Source: Caulobacteraceae bacterium UBA6225 (GTDB taxonomy: Bacteria; Pseudomonadota; Alphaproteobacteria; Caulobacterales; Caulobacteraceae). From it: DNA of 5,915 nt. This document shows positions 1 to 3,751 of this stretch, piece after piece. The translations under genes were made by a program, and so were the position numbers. Within the stretch, counting starts at the first letter, position 1. Each line of letters opens with the position of its first letter. The notes beneath the pieces are model-generated. The model was given only the letters and a program-made list of their open reading frames with translations, was not told the origin of the DNA and did no database searches. The DNA is taken from NCBI GenBank assembly GCA_002441055.1, contig DJWR01000245.1, positions 14,520 through 20,434 of the forward strand. The letters run 5' to 3'.

Positions 1-1043
1 CCGGTGGTGTAGCTGACCGCCTGGCTGCCGGTCTCGGCATAGGCCTCTTCGTGGTCGCAGACATTGTTGATGTAGATGGTCTTCTGGACCCCGTCCTTCA
101 GACCCGTGGCGATGGTGCCGATATTGGTCTTGCCCTTGGTGCGCGGGCCGAGCGACGCCGGCTCGGGCAAGAGCGCCTTCAGGAACTGCAGCGGGATGAT
201 CTCGCGGCCCTCGAACATCACCGGATCGATCCGCAGCATGCCCACATTGCCCAGCACGTCGAGGTGCTTGAGATAGGCGTCGCCGAAGGTCATCCAGAAC
301 CGGATGCGCTTGATTTCTGGATAGAATTTGGCCAGCGACTCCAGCTCCTCATGGTACATGAGGTACATGTTCTTTTCGCCCACCTGGTCGAAGTCGAACA
401 CCTGCTTCTTGGCTAGGGCCGGCCCCTCGACCCACTGGCCGTTCTCCCAGTGCCGCGAGGGCGCGGTCACTTCGCGCAGATTGATCTCAGGATTGAAGTT
501 GGTGGCGAAGGGGTGGCCGTGGTCGCCGCCATTACAGTCGAGGATGTCCAGGGTCTCGATGGAATCCAGCAGATGCTTGGCCGTGTAGGTGGTGAACACC
601 GAGGTCACGCCGGGATCGAAGCCGCAGCCCAGCAGGGCCATCAGCCCGGCCTCCTTGAAGCGGTCCTGATAGGCCCACTGCCAGCTGTATTCGAACTTGG
701 CCTCGTCCTTCGGCTCGTAATTGGCCGTGTCGAGATAGTTCACGCCCGCCGCCAGACAGGCCTCCATGATCGCCAGGTCCTGATAGGGCAAAGCGAGGTT
801 CACCACGAGGACGGGCTTCACCTGCTCAATCAGCGCCGTGGTCGCGGCGATGTCGTCAGCGTCCAGGGCGGCGGTCTCCACCACCACGCCGGTGCGGGCC
901 TTCACCGACTCTGCAATGGCGTCGCACTTGGCCTTGGTGCGGCTGGCGAGCGTAATGTGGCTGAAGATCTCAGGGGACATGGCCATCTTGTGGACCGCCA
1001 CCGATCCCACGCCGCCTGCCCCAATAACCAGAACTCTGCTCAT
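1..1043 (-). CDS. Carboxynorspermidine/carboxyspermidine dehydrogenase (saccharopine dehydrogenase family), C-terminus beyond window
   Basis: Likely cytosolic enzyme of the alternative bacterial polyamine route. The family condenses L-aspartate semialdehyde with a diamine (putrescine or 1,3-diaminopropane) and reduces the product with NADPH to carboxyspermidine or carboxynorspermidine; a separate decarboxylase finishes the pathway. Seen: 347 codons with an N-terminal Rossmann motif GAGGVG (residues 8-13), SRT at 34-36 where NADP-binding relatives have a phosphate-binding arginine, GCGFDPGV at 139-146, and a catalytic-domain stretch with NGGDHGHPFATNFNPE, WENGQWVEGP and RFWMTFGDAYL. These match what I recall of the Vibrio cholerae enzyme (about 400 residues), so some 50 residues should lie left of the window. 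The ATG at 1043 has GGGAAGGG six bases upstream. No frameshift seen on retranslation. A decarboxylase gene (nspC type) could follow downstream, outside the window. A lysine-pathway saccharopine dehydrogenase is less likely given these motifs; the choice of diamine cannot be read. Confidence 0.88.
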   Translation of the reverse strand, partial: MSRVLVIGAGGVGSVAVHKMAMSPEIFSHITLASRTKAKCDAIAESVKARTGVVVETAALDADDIAATTALIEQVKPVLVVNLALPYQDLAIMEACLAAGVNYLDTANYEPKDEAKFEYSWQWAYQDRFKEAGLMALLGCGFDPGVTSVFTTYTAKHLLDSIETLDILDCNGGDHGHPFATNFNPEINLREVTAPSRHWENGQWVEGPALAKKQVFDFDQVGEKNMYLMYHEELESLAKFYPEIKRIRFWMTFGDAYLKHLDVLGNVGMLRIDPVMFEGREIIPLQFLKALLPEPASLGPRTKGKTNIGTIATGLKDGVQKTIYINNVCDHEEAYAETGSQAVSYTT

Positions 1044-1049
1044 CTCGCG

Positions 1050-1057
1050 CCCTTCCC
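1050..1057 (-). promoter_or_regulatory. Shine-Dalgarno site of the polyamine dehydrogenase gene
   Basis: Reads GGGAAGGG on the minus strand, six bases before the ATG at 1043. It supports that start codon. It directly abuts a 14-base hairpin (1058-1071). Confidence 0.6.
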
Positions 1058-1071
1058 TGCCGCCAGCGGCA
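1058..1071 (-). other. Short perfect hairpin in the 5' leader of the polyamine dehydrogenase gene
   Basis: TGCCGC and GCGGCA form a perfect 6-bp stem around a two-base centre, ending immediately before the ribosome binding site. A two-base loop is sterically tight, so in RNA the stem would open to 5 bp with a four-base loop. It could influence translation, but a short GC-rich palindrome can also occur by chance at this base composition. Confidence 0.35.
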
Positions 1072-1190
1072 AATCACAGTCCCAAAACGCCCGACCCGCG
1101 GGGATGGGGCCATATCACGGGACGGGGCGCGGGGCTAATGGCCGGGCGATGTGTCGCGGTGAAGGTTCGGTGACAGGGGCCTTCAAGAGG

Positions 1191-1229
1191 GGACACGAAG
1201 GACACCAAGGGACGCAAAGGACACGAAGG
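1191..1229 (+). repeat. Solitary copy of the 39-base GGACACGAA-type module
   Basis: A 39-base module built of four units of 9-10 bases (GGACACGAA, GGACACCAA, GGGACGCAAA, GGACACGAA) closed by GG. It matches the left arm of the inverted pair at 1534-1624 at 35 of 39 positions, in the same orientation. No opposing arm follows directly, so this is a solitary half-element or remnant. It lies in the gene-free gap; no function is known to me. Confidence 0.8.
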
Positions 1230-1262
1230 CGATGGGGCAGACGCCCATTCCCCCTCCCCCAC

Positions 1263-1355
1263 CCCCGTCACCCCCGGGCTTGACCCGGGGGTCCATGCAC
1301 ACCGCGGCCGACCCCGTGTTCATGGATGGTCGGATCAAGTCCGACCATGACGGGG
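1263..1355. repeat. Double-hairpin palindromic intergenic element
   Basis: A 93-base imperfect palindrome. Outer arms CCCCGTCA (1263-1270) and TGACGGGG (1348-1355) pair, as do TCCATG (1292-1297) with CATGGA (1321-1326) and ACAC (1299-1302) with GTGT (1316-1319). Each arm also holds its own perfect 8-bp hairpin. On the left CCCCCGGG and CCCGGGGG flank loop CTTGA (1271-1291); on the right TGGTCGGA and TCCGACCA flank loop TCAAG (1327-1347). The two inner hairpins have complementary loops but different stems. Similar sequences recur between genes in alphaproteobacteria, from general recollection; copy number here was not checked. Confidence 0.8.
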
Positions 1356-1380
1356 GATTGGCTGAACGCCCCGAGACCGC

Positions 1381-1421
1381 CCTCGTCCTTCGAGGCCGCT
1401 CCGCGGCGCCTCAGGATGAGG
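1381..1421 (-). repeat. Bulged-hairpin palindromic repeat, copy 1
   Basis: The arms pair as CCTC with GAGG (1381-1384 and 1418-1421), a G-T wobble, TCCT with AGGA (1386-1389 and 1413-1416), a two-base bulge TC (1390-1391), then GAGGC with GCCTC (1392-1396 and 1408-1412) around a CGC-TCC-GCG tip. It is the reverse-orientation homologue of the element at 1451-1493. Strand is assigned relative to that copy. This resembles a widespread alphaproteobacterial intergenic palindrome (recollection, not searched). Confidence 0.75.
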
Positions 1422-1450
1422 ACGACTGGGACGCCCGCCCGCACCCACCC

Positions 1451-1493
1451 TCCTCATGCTGAGGTGCGAGCGCCAGCGAGCCTCGAAGCACGC
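1451..1493 (+). repeat. Bulged-hairpin palindromic repeat, copy 2
   Basis: The core pairs TGCT with AGCA (1457-1460 and 1487-1490) and GAGG with CCTC (1461-1464 and 1481-1484), with a GA bulge at 1485-1486, which is the bulge of copy 1 read from the other strand. Compared with copy 1 the stem carries a paired C-G to G-C exchange. The outer CCTC-GAGG closing pairs of copy 1 are degraded here. The hairpin tip also differs from copy 1 in sequence and length. Confidence 0.75.
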
Positions 1494-1533
1494 AAGGCCC
1501 CGCCCCGCGCCCGCCGCAGGCGCCGTCAAGAAC

Positions 1534-1624
1534 GGACACGAAGGACACGAAGGATCGCAAAGGACACAAAGGCTTGGCCGCCGCGCCTTCGTGCCCTTCG
1601 TCTGTCTTCGTGTCCTTCGTGTCC
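1534..1624. repeat. Inverted pair of 39-base GGACACGAA-type modules (long hairpin)
   Basis: The left arm at 1534-1572 and the right arm at 1586-1624 are imperfect inverted copies: 31 of 39 positions identical, with the outer 19 bases perfect. They are separated by 13 bases. Each arm has about 9-base periodicity (units GGACACGAA, GGACACGAA, GGATCGCAAA, GGACACAAA and GG in the left arm). As RNA or single-stranded DNA it would fold into a long hairpin. It ends 89 bases before the start of the PEP-mutase-like gene. One frame reads GHEGHEGSQRTQR, a peptide typical of spurious predicted proteins over such repeats. Confidence 0.85.
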
Positions 1625-1701
1625 CCTCTTCCCTCCTGTCCACGTCCGAACTCCGCCGGACTCACCCCCGGTCCCATGCTCAGATGCCCGCAACGCCGCA
1701 C

Positions 1702-1705
1702 GGAG
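1702..1705 (+). promoter_or_regulatory. Shine-Dalgarno site deciding the start of the PEP-mutase-like gene
   Basis: GGAG ends eight bases before the ATG at 1714. The other in-frame ATG at 1684 has no comparable purine-rich site, and reading further upstream enters the repeat cluster. This favours 1714. Confidence 0.55.
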
Positions 1706-1713
1706 CCCGCCCC

Positions 1714-2535
1714 ATGACCGACCACGCCACAGCCTTCCACGCCCTGCACGCGGGCCCCGAGGTCCTGATCCTGCCCAATGCCTGGGACGCCGCCAGCGCG
1801 GCCCTGATGGCGGCCGCCGGGGCCAAGGCCGTGGCCACCTCCTCGGCCGCCGTGGCCTGGGCGCAGGGGTTTCCCGACGGCGACGCCCTGCCGGTCAGCC
1901 GCCTGATTGCGGTGACCCGCGACGTGGTCCGCGTCACCAACCTCCCCGTCACCGCCGATATCGAGGGCGGCTACACCGACGATCTCGCAAGCCTCGCCGA
2001 GACCATCCGCCAGGTGGTGGGCGCCGGCGCCGTGGGGATCAATCTGGAGGACGGCCTGCGCGACCCGGGCGTGCACGCCCGCAAGATCGCCGCGGCCCGC
2101 GCAGCCGCCGAGGCCGAGGGCGTGGCCCTCTACATCAATGCGCGCACCGACATCTATCTGCGCGACCTGGCTCAGGGCGAGGCCGCGCTGCCTGAAACCC
2201 TGCGCCGCGCGGCCCTCTATCTCGAAGCCGGCGCCAGCGGGATCTTCACGCCCGGCCCAGCCGATGAGGCGGTGATCGGCGCCCTGGCCGATGGGATCAA
2301 GGCCCCCCTCAACATCATGCTGCGCCCGACCACGCCCCCGGCCCAGCGTCTCGCCGCCCTGGGCGTGCGGCGCCTCTCCTCAGCCACCGCCCCCTTCCGC
2401 GCCGCCTATGGGGCGCTGGTGGAAGCCCTGCCGGCCTATCTGGAGACGGGGACGTTCGGGTCGTTCGCGGGGCGGGGGGCGTTGCCGGACTTGGATGCGG
2501 TGTTTGGGGCGGTGACAAAGAATGGCGGGGTCTAG
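1714..2535 (+). CDS. Isocitrate lyase/phosphoenolpyruvate mutase superfamily protein
   Basis: A complete 273-residue soluble TIM-barrel enzyme of the family that makes or breaks C-C or P-C bonds next to carboxylates (PEP mutase, phosphonopyruvate hydrolase, methylisocitrate lyase, oxaloacetate decarboxylase). Seen: LPNAWDAASA (residues 20-29), SSAAVAWAQGFPDGD (43-57), the Mg-binding region TADIEGGY (80-87, D82 and E84), GINLEDG (108-114, with E112 and D113) and INARTDIYL (141-149). Length is normal for the family. The KKCGH-type catalytic-cysteine loop of isocitrate and methylisocitrate lyases is absent, as is any close equivalent after DIEGGY, so lyase activity of that kind is unlikely. The substrate cannot be inferred. 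It is a single gene: upstream lies the repeat cluster, downstream an unrelated convergent gene. Start chosen from the GGAG site. The frame stays open upstream to 1456, but only through repeats. Confidence 0.85.
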   Translation: MTDHATAFHALHAGPEVLILPNAWDAASAALMAAAGAKAVATSSAAVAWAQGFPDGDALPVSRLIAVTRDVVRVTNLPVTADIEGGYTDDLASLAETIRQVVGAGAVGINLEDGLRDPGVHARKIAAARAAAEAEGVALYINARTDIYLRDLAQGEAALPETLRRAALYLEAGASGIFTPGPADEAVIGALADGIKAPLNIMLRPTTPPAQRLAALGVRRLSSATAPFRAAYGALVEALPAYLETGTFGSFAGRGALPDLDAVFGAVTKNGGV

Positions 2536-2554
2536 GCTACGCAAAAACCGACCC

Positions 2555-2575
2555 GGGGAATTGGTCTGCTTCCCC
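2555..2575 (+). other. Inverted repeat after the PEP-mutase-like gene, possible weak terminator
   Basis: GGGGAA (2555-2560) and TTCCCC (2570-2575) form a perfect 6-bp stem with a nine-base loop, 20 bases past the stop codon. The following ACTTT is a poor uridine tract, so intrinsic termination would be weak. Confidence 0.35.
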
Positions 2576-2605
2576 ACTTTCGCTCGGGCCTGACCCAGGA
2601 AACGT

Positions 2606-2629
2606 AAAAATGGGCATGTAACCCCACTT
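2606..2629 (-). terminator. Weak rho-independent terminator behind the small membrane gene
   Basis: Read on the minus strand, AAGTGGG (2629-2623) pairs with CCCATTT (2614-2608) through one G-T wobble around an eight-base loop, and the T run continues to 2606. It starts a few bases past the stop codon of the gene ending at 2634, as expected of its terminator. The stem is partly A-T, so strength is uncertain. Confidence 0.45.
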
Positions 2630-2633
2630 AACG

Positions 2634-3089
2634 CTAAGCCAACACCTCGCGAAGTTCCGCCAGGTCATGCTCAAGCTTGTCGGGCGACGTTGTGAAAGTA
2701 GCCTGCAAATGGATGGCTCCGTCTACAACCTCGACCACGGCGAGATAGTCCTGGTGTGGCGACTGGATATGGATGATCTCGCTTCCATCCGCGTTCCTAG
2801 CCATCGGCTTGAAGGCGTCGGCCTGAACCGCACGCTCACAGATCTCGGCCGCCTTCGGATCGACGCCTGTCATGCTCATGATGGGCATACCGTTGCGAAG
2901 CGATCTGCCGTCACTGGCCGTGGAAAGTTTTCGCCACAACCATCCGCCGAACATGAATAACCCGAGCGCGATCGTGATCAGACCGAAAATGTTCACACTA
3001 ATCGCATGGATTGTTTGATCTCCGGTCACCTGACCAAGGACCCCGCCACCGATCCAAATGACGAGACAAATCCAGAATGCAACCTTCAT
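2634..3089 (-). CDS. Hypothetical two-pass membrane protein with soluble C-terminal domain
   Basis: 151 residues from the ATG at 3089; I do not recognise the family. Two hydrophobic segments (about residues 3-19 and 30-52) are joined by a short polar turn (GQVTGDQTIH). The second ends in WRKLS, so the positive-inside rule would place both termini in the cytoplasm. Residues 56-151 look soluble and end in an acidic helical stretch (DKLEHDLAELREVL). There is no cysteine pair or obvious catalytic motif. The ATG has GAGG five bases upstream. An in-frame GTG at 3116 would add nine residues but lacks a well-spaced site. It is transcribed divergently from the small exported protein at 3179, sharing an 89-base region, and is convergent with the PEP-mutase-like gene. 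A sampled line in this gene is 55% GC against 67-68% in the flanking enzymes, suggesting a separate origin. Confidence 0.6.
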   Translation of the reverse strand: MKVAFWICLVIWIGGGVLGQVTGDQTIHAISVNIFGLITIALGLFMFGGWLWRKLSTASDGRSLRNGMPIMSMTGVDPKAAEICERAVQADAFKPMARNADGSEIIHIQSPHQDYLAVVEVVDGAIHLQATFTTSPDKLEHDLAELREVLA

Positions 3090-3178
3090 TGTCACCTCAA
3101 TCTTCACCAACTGCACCTTACCGCCCTTCGCTCCTTAGGTGAAGGTTTCATCTGAGCGTTGGGTCGCGTGGGGTTCAG
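3090..3178. promoter_or_regulatory. Shared divergent intergenic region with a possible operator
   Basis: These 89 bases should hold the promoters of both small membrane genes. CTTCACC (3102-3108) and GGTGAAG (3138-3144) form a perfect 7-bp inverted repeat 29 bases apart, and CACC recurs at 3093, 3105 and 3114. I cannot place convincing -35/-10 pairs. The inverted repeat could be an operator or chance. Confidence 0.25.
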
Positions 3179-3556
3179 ATGAACAAGCTGATGGGCAATC
3201 TCATAGTGATCCTGATCACCGGAGTGATGGCCATTTGGGGCATCGGGTTCGGCATCCAGACGATGAAACTGGCACCTGCTAACGCCAAGATGTTTATAGA
3301 TACAGAGTTCAACACGTACCTGACGCCACCATGTAGGGCGGCCATGAAATGGGAGCACGCGGGGTTTGGACTTGAAGTTCTGGAACCCTCCACGATGGCC
3401 GAAATCCGTGCTCGCCAGAATGCAGGTGAGACGCTCACCCCAGACGAGGTGTGCAAGAACGCCGGGGGCGGGTTCGTCCAGACGCGCGCCTTACTTCCCG
3501 GTCTTCTCGGGCTGGGAAAGAGCCGCTGGACCACCGACGGTAACTGGAACTGGTAG
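3179..3556 (+). CDS. Hypothetical small membrane-anchored or exported protein with two cysteines
   Basis: 125 residues; family not recognised. A single hydrophobic segment (about residues 7-27) follows a short N-terminus with one lysine (MNKLMGN), consistent with a signal anchor and a periplasmic domain of about 95 residues. There is no clear signal peptidase site and no lipobox cysteine. The domain has exactly two cysteines, C52 (LTPPCRAAMKW) and C92 (DEVCKNAGGG), which could form a disulphide if exported. It ends in an aromatic tail GNWNW. A weak GGGG lies upstream of the ATG; a second ATG four codons in is an alternative start. A sampled line is 52% GC, lower than the flanking genes. It diverges from another small membrane gene and is followed directly by a terminator-like hairpin. 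Function unknown; a role paired with its neighbour is only a guess from position. Confidence 0.55.
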   Translation: MNKLMGNLIVILITGVMAIWGIGFGIQTMKLAPANAKMFIDTEFNTYLTPPCRAAMKWEHAGFGLEVLEPSTMAEIRARQNAGETLTPDEVCKNAGGGFVQTRALLPGLLGLGKSRWTTDGNWNW

Positions 3557-3582
3557 AGGTCTCAAATGGTGACCTCTATTTT
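3554..3582 (+). terminator. Rho-independent terminator of the small exported-protein gene
   Basis: TAGAGGTC (3554-3561) and GACCTCTA (3571-3578) form a perfect 8-bp stem with a nine-base loop, followed by TTTT. The stem begins on the stop codon itself, so the gene ends inside its terminator. Confidence 0.6.
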
Positions 3583-3751
3583 GCACACACGCCACAGCGC
3601 TGAAGCGCGTGGGCGAATGGACTTCGCTACGCGCGTGCTCACTCGCGCGTGCGCGGCCTACTCCATCTCGAGTTAGGAGCAAATCCGCTCTTGGTGCCGC
3701 CCCCCACCTCCGCACGTGACCACCGCCGCTCCCGCGCCTATCTTCCCGCGC
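3583..3751. other. GC-rich spacer upstream of polA with short inverted repeats
   Basis: No gene seen. GCGC-TGAA-GCGC (3597-3608) is a small hairpin extended outward by an imperfect CCAC/GTGG stem. ACGCGCG (3629-3635) and CGCGCGT (3644-3650) form a perfect 7-bp inverted repeat that overlaps a direct repeat of CGCGCGTGC (3630-3638 and 3644-3652). At this base composition some of these are expected by chance. Confidence 0.4.
3716..3744 (+). promoter_or_regulatory. Candidate polA promoter giving a leaderless transcript
   Basis: GTGACC (3716-3721, four of six matches to TTGACA) and TATCTT (3739-3744, four of six to TATAAT) are exactly 17 bases apart. The ATG lies seven bases after the second box, so transcription would start at or next to it. 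No Shine-Dalgarno site precedes the ATG, which fits a leaderless message. The same GTG at 3716 is an in-frame alternative start. Confidence 0.3.

Noticed and set aside
450..1283. 277-codon open frame on the plus strand
   Set aside because: Antisense to the polyamine dehydrogenase and then running into the intergenic repeats; no recognisable domain.
1263..1355. Rho-independent terminator
   Set aside because: The hairpins are not followed by a T run on either strand, and no gene ends nearby; palindromic repeat is the better description.
1191..1624. Possible CRISPR array from the repeated 39-base modules
   Set aside because: Only three modules, one inverted, with no regular unique spacers, and they are internally periodic.
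1411..2076. 221-codon minus-strand frame across the repeats and the start of the PEP-mutase-like gene
   Set aside because: Shadow frame, low-complexity product, and it translates the repeat hairpin (GDTKDTKTDEGHEG).
2626..2638. CtrA-like TTAA box at CTTAACGCTAAG
   Set aside because: The second half-site is not TTAA, and the site sits at the 3' end between convergent genes.
2634..3116. Longer version of the two-pass membrane protein starting at GTG 3116
   Set aside because: The ATG at 3089 has GAGG at good spacing and begins directly with the membrane segment; the GTG's nearest AAGGAG is about 14 bases away.
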